Shown here: positions 43,980-55,084 of the stretch, in pieces
Position numbering within the stretch: the stretch's first letter is position 1
How the letters are laid out: each line of letters opens with the position of its first letter
Source of the DNA: Schistosoma mansoni
Lineage: Eukaryota; Platyhelminthes; Trematoda; Strigeidida; Schistosomatidae
Direction: 5' to 3'
Length of the DNA stretch: 64,000 nt
Assembly: GCF_000237925.1 (NCBI RefSeq)
Contig: NC_031496.1
Span: forward strand, 29,368,539 to 29,432,538
Notes under the pieces: generated by a model
What the model was told of the DNA's origin: nothing
Seen by the model: only the letters and a program-made list of their open reading frames with translations
Database searches by the model: none
Made by a program: the position numbers and the translations under genes

Positions 43980-44815
43980 AGTATTTTATCCTTGAGATAG
44001 AAAAAAAAGAGTATACATTAACCTTAATCCTGATTAAGTTTTCTTCTTTATGTACCTATATACATGTATGTATACTTGTGTTTGTTTGTATGTTCATCAT
44101 TTAACTAGTTAATTCATGTATTTTCATTATCTTAATTAACTATTCCTACACAATATGTACACAATTTTGTATCATTCATTGATCGATCAATAAATGGTGA
44201 AAGTGTGTTTGTTGTTGTTGTTCATCATAGTTACTTGTAATAATGATGATCGTGTTTTATTTATCCAAATAAATATCCTGATATTCTCTGTGTACTTTCT
44301 CTAAAAATTGAATGGCGATGTAACTTATCATGAATATCCATCACCTTGTTTGTTCGTGTCTACATATAGATGTATGTATCTATGTGTACTTATTCTATTA
44401 GATCAAAACAGGATACAATACCATCTTTGTATTGTCATTCAGTTGACAATTTTGATTATTATTTTATACGCCCTACCCCCATGTTAATTTATTAACCTTA
44501 AATGATAACAATAACCTAATTGACTGACTGACCGACTGACTGACTATACCATTAAATACGTGCCAGGTTTTGACGATGAAATTGTAAACAGCCTAGATTC
44601 TCTAGTGTTTTCATTGTTCATATAAAATTGTTCACAATAAGGATGATTAAATTGTGAATTGACTGACTTTAGAGTGTGTAGTCAACCTACTGGATAGCTA
44701 ATTGGTGACATGATCGTCATTGTGATATCTAAAATTAAGAATATATATATCTGCGAAAGATGGGTAGATTTTTAGGGGTATGTTTCTCCAGTCTCTTTTT
44801 TTTAAAAGTGAAACC
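43980..44815. other. AT-rich stretch without recognised features
   Basis: Contains a GACT tetranucleotide patch (about 44,519-44,545), also seen at the ends of RTE copies. No gene. Confidence 0.4.
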
Positions 44816-44832
44816 TAATATAAATGACAATG

Positions 44833-44959
44833 TTAGAAGGGGGGTTTTGTGGAGATTTTAATAATTTTATATAGTTGAAATCATGATTCAGTTGAAGGTA
44901 GACCACGACCGTCCAGTACTTCCAGGTGGTCTAGCTTCAATTGACTCATGATTTCAACT
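44833..44959. mobile_element. Family B mini-foldback with 15-bp target-site duplication
   Basis: Only the two 3' ends remain. The left one is inverted (AGAAGGGGGGTTTTGTGGAG to GGTAGACCAC), the right one is sense (GACCGTCCAGTACTTCC to ATTTCAACT). The tRNA head and most of the HHR are absent. ATATAAATGACAATG flanks it at 44,818-44,832 and 44,960-44,974. It looks like a MITE but is assembled from SINE ends. Confidence 0.82.
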
Positions 44960-45049
44960 ATATAAATGACAATGATTATTTTTCAAAATATCTTATACAG
45001 AATATTTGATAATGCAACAATTGAATGAAAAATACTGTAATAATATATA

Positions 45050-45275
45050 AGGTACTAGGTATAAGTGCCAAACTGATTGATATTAGTTGTGAATCCTTAC
45101 TAATTGACGTCATTCGCACTCATGTTACGGCTCTCTAGTCACTACCATCTAACCCCGATACGTAAGATTAAGTTCGCAAATAGCTAAGGGCGATCAAACT
45201 AAGATATAGTGTCAACCTATGAAGTTTCTGACTATTAGTCGGAGATGTGTCTTGTGTTGTAAAGGTTTTCATTAA
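45050..45275 (+). mobile_element. Decayed RTE LINE fragment
   Basis: AAGGTACTAGGTATAAGTGC, AAACTGATTGAT and a later CAAACTAAGATATAGTG, CCTATGAAGTTTCTGAC follow the RTE 3' coding order with many changes. Confidence 0.4.
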
Positions 45276-45497
45276 TGTCCACAAAATAACCTTGGTATAT
45301 GATTAAAATTCCGGTTCGTTATCGACCACAATTGATTGCAGTTGACCATAACGGATTCTTTCGCGTCAATTTTCAACTTAAGATCATATTTTTCATTTCC
45401 TGATCAAATCTAATAATTTTGACAAAATTTCCTCTAATTATTTTAATCATTATTATTTCGGCTTGTTTACGTAGTTTCTTGTTGGATTTCCTGTCAA

Positions 45498-46022
45498 TTT
45501 ATTTATTTATTTGAACATATAAATATTGGTACAAAGGGGGCACCAGATATATATGCACCTCACAAATCTTATTTGGTTTGTGTGAGGGCTGTGATACTAA
45601 CCAGGTGCCCAAACTGAAGCAGGTGGTTTTCTTAGGGGGCCACACCCGGAGTCTTTGACCTAAAGATCTGATCCACAAGGCAGTAGAGCATCGTAAGGAG
45701 ATGCAGTCTCATGGTAACCGGTGACCAACAACAGGTTCATACACCATTTGTTCCTTCAGGATACTGGAGCCCATGTGCACCATTGGTTTGGAATGAGGGT
45801 TTTCCAACTCCCCTAGGTGAACTTTCCGTGTTCACCAACCCGTTTAAAGCATCGGACATTTGCTTTTCGTCTTCTCAATTTCGTAAACAACAGTAATGCG
45901 ACGAGAAGGCAATGAGTAGGACTTCCCTGGCAGAGGGTATATAGGCGTGGCCACATGACAGTATTTGGAGAGGGAGAGCGTACTCTCCCCACTCTCAGCC
46001 GTACCAGAGCATTTGGAGCCAC
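45498..46022 (-). mobile_element. REP525 retroposon, full-length copy
   Basis: Complete from the TATTTATTTGAACATATAAA 3' end to the 5' end (ACTCTCAGCCGTACCAGAGC complement). It lies about 170 bp upstream of the discoidin exon, hence within the preceding intron. Confidence 0.75.
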
Positions 46023-46193
46023 AGCTTCGATGCGTACATTTTTACATTTTTCTATTGATGTTTATTAATTTATCTGTCTGCAGTTGCAATTATATATGAT
46101 ATTTATTCTCAAAGCTGTTGCATGTCACTCACTATCCAATCATTCTCTATTTCTCTTGCTAAACGTTTACTCATTATATATTTCTATTTGCAG

Positions 46194-46329
46194 TTATACG
46201 TCGGGGTCCTGGTCAAGATCCACAATGTGCAGATCCTTTAATCAAATCAGTTGATACATTTCCAGATACTTCATTTTCATCTAGTAGTGTGTGGAAGAAT
46301 GCCACTGATTTTCAACCATTTCGGGCTAG
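46194..46329 (+). CDS. Internal exon starting a discoidin (F5/8 type C) domain
   Basis: A pyrimidine-rich acceptor (TTTCTATTTGCAG) precedes, and a consensus donor (GTAAGT) follows, a 136-nt open stretch; entry is phase 1, exit phase 2. It reads IRRGPGQDPQCADPLIKSVD, then TFPDTSFSSSSVWKNATDFQ, PFRA. The pattern C-x-x-PL, a P-D-T/S-x-F step and SSSS followed by a P-x-x-A/R-R segment is the first part of F5/8C domains, as in contactin-associated/neurexin-IV proteins, discoidin domain receptors and coagulation factors V/VIII. Such domains bind membranes, collagen or other proteins outside the cell; the leading cysteine usually forms a disulfide with the domain's end. The rest of the domain must lie in a further exon. 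I could not find flanking exons in this window, so family membership beyond the domain is open. Confidence 0.75.
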
Positions 46330-46334
46330 GTAAG

Positions 46335-47665
46335 TTGAATTAAAGTTTAACATTTATTATTTTTGTTAATCATCCAATTTATTTTTTCTCTTATTTTTAA
46401 ATTTCATTACAAGTTGATGTCAATTGGATTAGCTCTACCGAATAACTAAATTACCATCTATTTCTCTGAACTATTTAATCAGTGAATAGTAATTATTTTC
46501 ATGTTACTGAATTCTATCGATTACATTACCATGTGGCCATTAGTTTAGGTGATTGGACATCGTGATCCACCATTTATGATTGGCATCAGTAAGCTGAATT
46601 CATTCAGCAAGAAGACCTTTCTAACCTATGTTCCATGCTAGTCGATACACTTCCTCGAAACATATATGAAATCTTGGTCGAATTGGAATTAATGTAACAA
46701 TGTGCAGGGTTTTGTATCTATTATTAACTTTAATTTTCTAGGATCATTTTTGTTTTTTAAACTTCGAAACCTAAATTCCTTGTGGAACTGAGACCCGCGT
46801 TACTTGACTTCACAGTCTGAGATATTACCACTGGGTTGTTTGAGTAGAGACTTCTTCCAATACAGGTAACACTTAGTTGACCAGTGCCAAACAAGAATCA
46901 CTTTACAAAAGACAATGTGCTTGAAAGCCAAGTACACAGACCTGTAATTGGTAAATGAGTCTCGCTATTATTGGTTCAATTTAAATTGGTATTGGTTATC
47001 CCGTTGTTGATATTTAAATTTCATACCCTTTGTACGAGTGATGGGATACAGGTACATCTAACTGAAGAGCCCCAAAGAGAGCGAAATCCACTACTAACTA
47101 TACTCCATCCATTATATATTATTATTATTAGGTTTCTGATCTTTATAGATTTTTAAGTGTCCGCATTTGGATTGAAATTCACTTAACAGCTGATCTATAA
47201 ATGTTTTTTTGGCAAACAAGAGTATTATTTTCCATCTTATATTATACACCAATCTACCCAGACTCTAGTTGATTGTATAACAGTTAAATAAATTCGTATG
47301 GGAAAAAAATAGTATCCCATTTAAAACAGATCAGTTAATGTGTGATCTGATAAACTTTTGGGAATTTCACCTAGAAATAGATTATATTTTAGTTTCAATA
47401 GTAATGAAATAAGTGATTTGAAAAATGGCGGATATGTATAAGTTAGGTATTAGGTCGAATGTATTGAGATGATAATGAATAATTGTTGTTCAGGGTGAAG
47501 ATTTCGAAGGTATTATGTTCTATGAGTTAGATGATTAAGTTATGAAGCTTTCATTGTCTTTTTAAACAATATTATCAGAACATAATTTTTTTCTTTAATA
47601 TCTATGAAATATGATGGGGGTTAGTGAATGTTGGTTAGTGTGATGATATGTTCTGAGAATGTGTT
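46335..47665. other. Intron-like DNA with worn repeats
   Basis: Presumably the intron after the discoidin exon. It holds a possible worn family C pair (near 46,525-46,570 and, minus, 46,765-46,850 with an A-box-like CAACCCAGTGGTAATATCTC complement), a worn family A HHR near 47,040-47,115 and a hairpin repeat near 47,530-47,575 (minus). Confidence 0.4.
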
Positions 47666-47668
47666 GTC

Positions 47669-48192
47669 TATTTATTTATTTAAACACATAAATATTGGTA
47701 CAAAGGGGCACCAGATACATATACGCTACACAAATTTTATTTGATTTGTGTAAGGGCTGTGATACTGTCCAGGTGCCCAAACTGAAGCAGGTGGTTTTCT
47801 TAGGAGGCCACACCCGCAGCCTTTGATATAAAGGTCTGATCCACAAGACAGTGGAGCATCGTGAGGCGATGCATTCCCATGGTAGCCGGAGACCAACGAT
47901 TGATTCATACGCCTTTTGTTCCCCTGCGGGATACTGGAGCCCGTGTGCGACATTGGTTTGCAATCAGGCTTTTCCAACCCTCCCCTATTTGAATCCTCCA
48001 TATCCACTAACCTGGTTAAAACGTTGGACATTCGCTTTTCGTGCTCTCAATTTCGTAAACAACAGTAATGCGACGAGAAGGCAGTGAGTAAGACTTCTCT
48101 GGTAGAGGCTACATACGCGTGGTCATTTAAGAGCATTTGTAGAGGAAGAGCGTACTCTCCTCACTCTCGGCCGTACCAGGGCATTCTGAGGA
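47669..48192 (-). mobile_element. REP525 retroposon, full-length copy
   Basis: Spans from TATTTATTTATTTAAACACA to CACTCTCGGCCGTACCAGGG. Two overlapping minus-strand frames of 95-101 residues exist. The same residues (AYESIVGLRLPWECI-type) recur in other copies, but no known domain is seen. Confidence 0.75.
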
Positions 48193-48244
48193 TGGTTTAC
48201 GTAAAAGACTGATTTTATTTAAACAGTTAATAGTAAAAACCAAG

Positions 48245-48440
48245 GGACACTTGCGATAGCTGTTTCTTCGCAGTACGGGACTCCTATGTAATGTTAACAT
48301 TCATGATCTTTTTAGGGATCGAATCAAAGATCTTCATACCTTGCGACTGTCATACTACTTTTAGATCGCTGAATTCAGTTTCCAATAGTCCACATTTCCA
48401 ATTTCAGTCTATCTGCGATTTTACACTGCCATAATTTATC
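48245..48440 (-). mobile_element. Decayed family B copy
   Basis: Ordered weak matches: AAAACCAAGGGACACTTG, CGGGACTCCTATG, GGGATCGAATCAAAGATC and a leader-like end near 48,420. Confidence 0.4.
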
Positions 48441-48449
48441 GTTATTTGT

Positions 48450-49505
48450 TACAAATGTTTTATTCTCAAAATGCCTGAAATGAATCGATCACGATACTCT
48501 CTAGTGTGTAGCTTCAGTCAGTTCTTGATTACTTTCAAATTTAACAATCCCCACTAACATCTTATTGTATCACCGTGATTATTGCTAGAAGTTGTATGAA
48601 GGGTTGGCTGACATGGTTCCGGTTCAGTCGTAGTGGCGCTGATACACTCACTTCTTTGTTTACACTTGAGTTTTGAAATAATCATACACCTATTTATTCT
48701 GCAAATTCATTCTTTTTGAATCATATTGTTTATACTTAATATTTTCTCATACTACTGATACTGTTACTATTACTCTATTACTCTGAGATTCGTCTTGATA
48801 ATTTCATCTAACTGTCCTGACATAGCGTGACAATTTGAAATGATGGATAAATATTATAGATATGACTAATTTCTTATTATGGTTACTATATATACATAGT
48901 TGAAATTAATTTGTTAAACGTTTATTTTCAATTGAAAGCGTGAGAACAGAGTACAGACTTAGTTTTGCTTGTTGATTCTTTTACCCACGAAAACAATGTT
49001 GGGTGAGGAGGAGGACTATTAGTTGATGAGTAGTAGTGAAGTTGTCTTATCTTGAAATCGACTAATTTAATCTTGAAAAGGGTAAATTTGTAAACATAAT
49101 TGTTTAGATTTGTCATTTGAATTAGCTCTACACAGTTGACTTAAAGTTACTGCATTGATTAGGTGAGTGAAGTCGCGCACATTAATTGTACAATTTGTAA
49201 AAATGAACTTGACATGTGGTAGGGCAGTTATCACTGTTATAGGGGTTTTCATAAAGTGAGTAAAGTTGGTGATGTGGGGTTTGAATCTACAATCTATTGA
49301 CTGAGGTTGGAATGTTTTAACACATAGCAATGTGCATAATTCATCAGTTAACTCTACCATTGAACACTATACAGGTGATGCCAACACAATAGAATGTCAA
49401 TTATTTCATTCTAGAAATTTTGATTGATTTAATTTAATTATATAAAATGTGACAGTTATTTCAATCATTGTCGAGTCACAGAATACACTTAAGAAATTAT
49501 TCATT
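48450..49505. other. AT-rich stretch without recognised features
   Basis: The minus-strand open frames (48,928-49,116; 49,067-49,360) lack splice signals or recognisable domains. Otherwise nothing supported. Confidence 0.4.
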
Positions 49506-49509
49506 TTTG

Positions 49510-49961
49510 TATTGTTTGTTTGAATCTTCCTATTAACGTTTAGGACTGTAATTGATCAATCTCTTATTTAAATATGAACATCCTGTGCGGACTGCCTCTC
49601 TGTTACCTTGAGTCACGAGTATTATAAGCAGAAATGGACAGTAACTCGCAGTGGAATCCAAGACACGCGTTTCGTCTTATTTGAGACTCGTCAGCTGGAT
49701 TTACCTGTATCCCAGAGTTGATGTTCACTCCAAGACTCGAACTCGTTACCGTTTGCTCCAAACACCATCACGTTATCCATTTAGCTACTGAGTCCAGATA
49801 GTCATTAGCTTATGCAATACGGTGAAGCTTTAATTTATTTTTTGTATTGGTTGTTTAAATCTACCCATGGGATGCAGGTACATTCAGCTGACGAGTCCAA
49901 AGTAGGACGAAACATGCGTCCTGGTTTTCATTGATAGCCACCATCTATCTCTGCTTATAAT
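49510..49961. mobile_element. Family A (Sm-alpha-like) minus copy facing a partial plus copy
   Basis: 49,510 to about 49,860 is a nearly full minus-strand copy: tail, HHR at 49,656-49,700, B and A boxes, ending with the head-side TTTGTATTGGTTGTTTAAAT. About 49,868-49,961 is a plus-strand HHR (CAGCTGACGAGTCC, GGACGAAACATGC, GTCCTGG) with the short 3' end. Head-to-head order as in the other foldbacks, without a clean target duplication. Confidence 0.75.
49656..49700 (-). ncRNA. Hammerhead ribozyme of family A (best-kept copy)
   Basis: On the minus strand: ATCCAG (stem I), CTGACGA, stem II GTCT/AGAC, GAAAC, 4-nt GCGT loop on a 2-bp stem III, GTC, then TTGGAT completing stem I with a G-U pair. 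Stem II differs from the family's GTCC/GGAC at both partners, so pairing is kept. The known Sm-alpha HHR of Schistosoma mansoni has the same CTGACGA core and stem I. Confidence 0.75.
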
Positions 49962-50396
49962 TATTATTGTACTTGTTAATAACATGCATTATTTCCTTTA
50001 ACAATGAAGGACTTGTACTAGTCGATATTCACGATATCTATATACTGTAAATGAAAATGTGTGTGTATGTATAACTACGTTGAAATAAGCCAGTAGACAT
50101 ATTACCTATGAGACAGATGATTTAATATATACACCTTATTCACGTCGTTATTGGATATTGTCATTTTGTTTTTACATGTGTGTGTGTGTATATATGTGTG
50201 GATGGATTCGTTTTACTTATTCCATTTTCCGTTTGATGTGTGTACCCGTTTAACCTAATTGTAAATATCTTTAAATAAACATTCTATAAATGAATAAATT
50301 TTGCATACAAATTGGACGGTTGGAATGTTGTAGTATAAATAATTACAGATTATCTTATTTACATGATGATCATTAAAGATAACATGTAGTAATTGA

Positions 50397-51395
50397 CAGT
50401 TGGAATCACGAACCGATCTACGCTAGAATATACTACAATCTCCACGAATCCCCATACTGATATAAAAATCATGTGCTCACAAGTGATTAGCTTCAAGATG
50501 TAACTCCTAGAGTCTCCTAGTGAGAAGCTGTGACCATTGGAGTCTAATCTGTGTCGGGTGTGAAACAGTTATCCACCTCAGAAAATGGATGAAGGGTTAT
50601 GCAAGATCATGGATTGATTGAAGTTAGACATTAATACCATTGGATCCCGAATCAGTGGTCTAATGATTAAATGTTCGCACGCGAGACCGAAGGTCCTTGG
50701 TTTGAATCTCGTATGTGTGATCGTAGGTGCTCACTGTTGAGGAGTCCCATATTAAGATGAAAAGACCGTCCAGTGCTTACAGGTTTTCAATGGTGGTTTA
50801 GCTTAGTTCGTTTATTTATTAATTTATTTGAACACATAAATATTGGTGCAAAGGGGCACCAAATATATATATGCGCCACACAAATCTCATTTGATTTGTG
50901 TGTGAGCTGTGATACTACCCGAGTGCCCAAGCCGAAGCAGGTGATTTCCTTATGGGCCCGCACCCGGAGCCTTCGGCCTAAAGATCTGACCTACAATGCA
51001 GTGGAGCAACGTCAAGAGATTCAATCTCATGGTAGCCGGTGACCAACAATTGGTTCATACACCATACATCAGGATACTGGAGCCCATGTGCACCACTGGT
51101 TTGGAATGAGGGTTTTCCAACTCCCCTATATAGATCCTCCATATCCACCAACTATATTAAAGAGCCGGATATTCGGTTTTCGTCCTCTCAATTTCGTAAA
51201 TAACACCCTCGCCACGAGAAGGTAATGAGTACGACTTCCCTGTCAGTGACTGTATACGCATGGCCATGTGAGAGCATTTCGAGAGGGAGAGATAACTCTT
51301 CTCACCTTCGACCGTACCAGGGCATTGGGGGGCTTCGACTCATGATTTCAACTGTGAAAATACTACAATCACCACAAATCCCCATACTGATGTAA
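50397..51395 (+). mobile_element. Family B copies in tandem, the second split by REP525
   Basis: A family B 3' tail (50,397-50,462) is followed directly by a complete leader, A box, B box (GGTTTGAATCTC) and worn HHR (ACTGTTGAGGAGTCC) to 50,805. A REP525 copy interrupts it, and the 3' end resumes at about 51,334 (CGACTCATGATTTCAACTG). The REP525 insertion is therefore younger than this SINE copy. Confidence 0.65.
50812..51333 (-). mobile_element. REP525 copy nested in family B
   Basis: From the TTTATTAATTTATTTGAACA 3' end to the 5' end near 51,330 (CCGTACCAGGGCATTGGGGG). A few bases (TTCG) recur at both edges; the true target duplication is unclear. Confidence 0.7.
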
Positions 51396-51399
51396 TTAT

Positions 51400-51830
51400 T
51401 GGTTGAAAATCAATGTATCCGTTAACTGATTGACTACTTTCTAATGTCGTGGAAATTATAAATTATTATTATTAAATTATACTTGGTAGATAGTTTAACT
51501 GAAATTCAAATCTAATTACCATTAGCTCAGTTCATCATCATCATGACTCAAATTAGTCGGCTTTGACCTTCTTACAACTTACTTTGCTATACTAGCATGT
51601 ATGTTAAACTGGAGTAGATAGTAACTGATTCTAGGTAAAGTATTTATCAGTCACCTCAGCTAATAATTGTTTAAGGTCTAATCAATCAATTTCTCAAGTT
51701 TATTTAGTATTTTACATTTACTCTCAGCATTGCTCACTTGGCTGTTTAGCGAGCAATTCTCCAAAAGAATTCTTAATCAAATTCTAGCGACATGAACTTG
51801 TTATCATTCCCCAAAGAATATGTTTCATAG
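51400..51830. other. AT-rich stretch without recognised features
   Basis: Nothing supported. Confidence 0.4.
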
Positions 51831-51844
51831 CATTAAAGTAATTC

Positions 51845-52100
51845 AGCCTCGTATGCGAGCCCTTAACCTCTGGAAGATGGTCGTGCAATATCGTGGACTT
51901 ACTGGATTCACGTTTGTACACCATTTGAACCCTTACTCAAGGAGTATAAAGATTAAGTGCTCGTGTGCAAGACTGAAGGTCCTGGGTTCGACTCCCGGTT
52001 ACGGGGTCGTAGGTGTGCGCTGTTGAGGAGTTCTATACTAAGACGAAACAACCATCCAATGCTTACAGATTTTTGCTGGTGATGTAGCTTTGATCAGTTC
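51845..52100 (+). mobile_element. Decayed family B copy, possibly two overlapping pieces
   Basis: A minus-like piece (CCTCGTATGCGAGCCCTTAA) precedes a plus-strand B box (GGGTTCGACTCCC), an HHR remnant (GCTGTTGAGGAGTTC, AGACGAAACAACC) and a 3' end remnant. Confidence 0.5.
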
Positions 52101-52109
52101 ATGGTTGCC

Positions 52110-53190
52110 ACGAAAACCTGATCATTTCCTCAGGATTACTTTTAAGATCTCCCAATTTAGTTCGTCACATCTATCAACTTTGGCGTTTCTTGAATTACAT
52201 TTTCATATGTTTCATTTAGCTCTTAACAAGAAATAATTTATCCTTCATGGTGTTTTTAGTTTCACGCAAAAATTCAAAGGTTGCTATCTGAAACGTGATT
52301 GTTTCGTCTCTACTCCATGGTTCCACCGGTTATTTTAAAATGAATCAAGAATTTTCACCTAAAGTAATCCATCATTCATTATCTCAGAGGCTTATTGAAC
52401 TAAACCTATTCATCTTTCAATTTATACATGATAATCATGTATGCAGGGACAATAATAAGAACTCATCTTTTCAGTATAATGCTGTGAAGGTTATACTTTT
52501 CATGTTCACCTATACACACTATTGTCAATCATGACAATAAAAGAAAAATACTCTTCCATAAATTCTTCTACTTTCTCCTGGTATTCATTATTTTCTTTGA
52601 TTACAGAAACTTTTACTAAACTTCTATAATGATAATCACGAAACAGGGAAGGGAGTCGCATTCTCTTTTCTTCTCAATACAGTATTATTGGATGTTTGTC
52701 TAAGTATAATAACTCTCTTGTTTTCCTACTTTTGCCCTATCACTTCCACCCTACTCACATCTCCAATGAAATACAAATAGTTTTCTTCTGATTCTGTTTT
52801 TCGTTTTTAACCTGTTTCTTTTTTCCATTTTGTTTACTTTACATTCACTTAAATATTGTCTATTTGTCTCTGTTTGCGTCTGTTGTTAATGTACATGTGT
52901 GCGTTAGAGTGATCTAGGAAACTCATCTATGTATACTACTATCATATACATATAGAGTAGTATGCTAGTTTTATTGTTGCTATGACTTTATTTCTAAACA
53001 TTATTATTATTATTAATTGTTATTTATTTACATTCTATTATATACGAAAGCTACTCTACCTCTGTGTGATTCCTCTATCATTTTCGCGTCAACCCCCTAA
53101 CTTCTAACTAGTGATTAATTACTGTCTTCATCTAATTCTTCTATTTGGAAAATGACAATAGTTATTATTACATGTGTCCTGTATGTTATT
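52110..53190. other. AT-rich stretch without recognised features
   Basis: The 79-residue frame at 52,295-52,534 is not supported by homology or splice sites. Nothing else seen. Confidence 0.4.

Positions 53191-53192
<2 letters not shown>

Positions 53193-53243
<51 letters not shown>
53193..53243. repeat. ATT trinucleotide microsatellite
   Basis: About 17 perfect ATT units. A 121-residue frame with a poly-leucine run arises from it and is not a gene. Confidence 0.95.
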
Positions 53244-53244
<1 letters not shown>

Positions 53245-53249
53245 GTTGT

Positions 53250-54640
53250 AATAAGAAATACAGGGTGTAATTCAATAGTCATTTTCAGTTCCCATTTTTC
53301 TCATTGTTGCCATCACCTATTGTTTCCTTTTATTGTTAGCCTACCTATCTCTGTGTGTGTATATCCATTCTTGTATTCTCATATCCATCTATCCTTTTTG
53401 TATGTACATGCAATTAGGGTTGAACAAATAAGTAGGTCTGTGAGAAGAGAATGGGGTTTGGTTGATATAATTATTAACCATCCTTATTCATTACCTATAT
53501 CTATGCTAAACATGTAAGTAAAACTATGAATTGATCGTTCTCTCTTTTCTTTTATATAGTTCTCGCAAATATATAAATTCTTCACTATAGAAACGGAAAT
53601 GATTGTCTTATCACTCTTAGTTTTGTAGAATGTCTGGATGAAAAAGTTTCACCTGTTTAATACTACTGATATTATGATTAATAATACCCTGTTTCTCAAT
53701 TGGATGATTATTTAGTCACGGAGCTTTCATTATTATTCTGGACGACTTTATCAGTGCTTTCGTCATATAGAATTAAGCCTCTTAGTTAAATAAGTTTCTT
53801 CTGACAGCCTTTTTATGTTTGAATTTTCACTATAGGCTTTTTTTTACTTACATTTATACATGTATTCTTGTTAATTGTCTTGTTCGGTTGACCCTGACTA
53901 TATGGTTGATTGACAAGTGTCTTACAGATTGATAGATTGGATCAACATCCGTCTATTGAGAGCTTCTTGACCCAAATGTTAAGCTTTTAGTGATTATCTA
54001 GCGTTCCTAGAATCCCCTTGCTTCAGAATTTCAACGTTTCCACAATTTTTTTTTTCATGTTCTTGATTGTCGGTGATAATGTATTGTGTGCATTCATTAC
54101 TAGTTTGTGATTGTTTTTTTTCAGTGAAGTGGGGATCCGCTATGTCTAATCTAGTATTTCTCGCAGTCTGTACAATCTATTTCGTCGATGGTGTATTCAT
54201 CTTCCTTCGCTGATATATCTTACTGTTCATATACTTTCAACACTTCCAATTTCATATTTTCAAATAATCATTAAGAATCGATGAAAATCTTCCATGATGA
54301 CATTTCAATTGACTTGATAAAATTACTTTATGGGACTGAAATGATCGGATCGTTAATTTTCTCATGAAAGCAATCTATAAATGTCAGCTGAATAGATTTT
54401 AAAGTGTATAACCACTAGTTAATTGTTTGGATATCTATATTTATTTGTAGTTTCCGTCAAAGGAATAATTTCATCTAGGAAACAATTAAAAAGCAGGGTC
54501 ATGGATCGGAGTTGTTGAGGTATCCCATGCTAGGTCAAAACAACTAACCAGTACTCCCCGGTTTTTAAGGGATGTCTAACTGAGGCCAGTTTGGGATATC
54601 AATGAGATTATTATTACTACTATTACAATTATTATTATTG
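53250..54640. other. AT-rich DNA with one worn hairpin repeat
   Basis: The hairpin repeat of 19,495-19,832 recurs, minus strand, near 53,690-53,775. No gene is supported. Confidence 0.4.
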
Positions 54641-54644
54641 ATCA

Positions 54645-54820
54645 GAAGGGGTTTTGTGGAGAATTTAGTAATTTCATAGTTGAAATCATGAGAGCGGGAT
54701 CGTGGATGCGTACTGCTGAGGAGCCCCATAATAGGACGAAACGGCCGTCCAGTGCTTCCAGGTTTTCGATGGTTGTCTAGCTTCAATTGACTCATGTGTT
54801 CAACTATGAAATTATTATTA
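54645..54820 (+). mobile_element. Family B HHR SINE with inverted left end, in an ATT repeat
   Basis: Inverted end AGAAGGGGTTTTGTGGAGAA to TTGAAATCATG switches to sense at GAGCGGGATCGTGG, so no tRNA head remains. HHR (ACTGCTGAGGAGCCCC, GAAACGGCC, GTCCAGTGC) and 3' end follow. ATTATT repeats on both sides hide the target duplication. The HHR has stem II and stem I mismatches. Confidence 0.75.
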
Positions 54821-54919
54821 TTATCATTATTATCACAATACTGGGTAAACTTTTAACATCCCATTTGAATATCAATTGGAAAATTCGCTTGTAAAGGCTG
54901 TTCGAATCTTCTCTTTGTT

Positions 54920-55080
54920 GATGTTGGGCGTTTGAAGAGAGAGGTACTGCATTCATGTTCTAATGTGGACACCAAGACTGGGGTTTAGGTACATCCAACT
55001 TGATGAGTTCCAAATATAAGGTGAGATGTAAATCCTGGATTCTGTTGTTATCTCTATAACCCAACTCTGCTTATAGCATT
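54920..55080 (+). mobile_element. Decayed family A copy
   Basis: GAGAGGTACTGCATTC (head), GGTTTAGGTACATCCAACTT, GATGAGTTCC and AAATCCTGGATTCTGTTG in family A order. The HHR core is destroyed. Confidence 0.5.
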
Positions 55081-55084
55081 ATAA

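Noticed and set aside
43739-44000. Open frames over the N run
   Set aside because: They are translations of unknown bases.
53152-53517. 121-residue open frame
   Set aside because: Its poly-leucine run is the ATT microsatellite; the rest is low-complexity chance frame.
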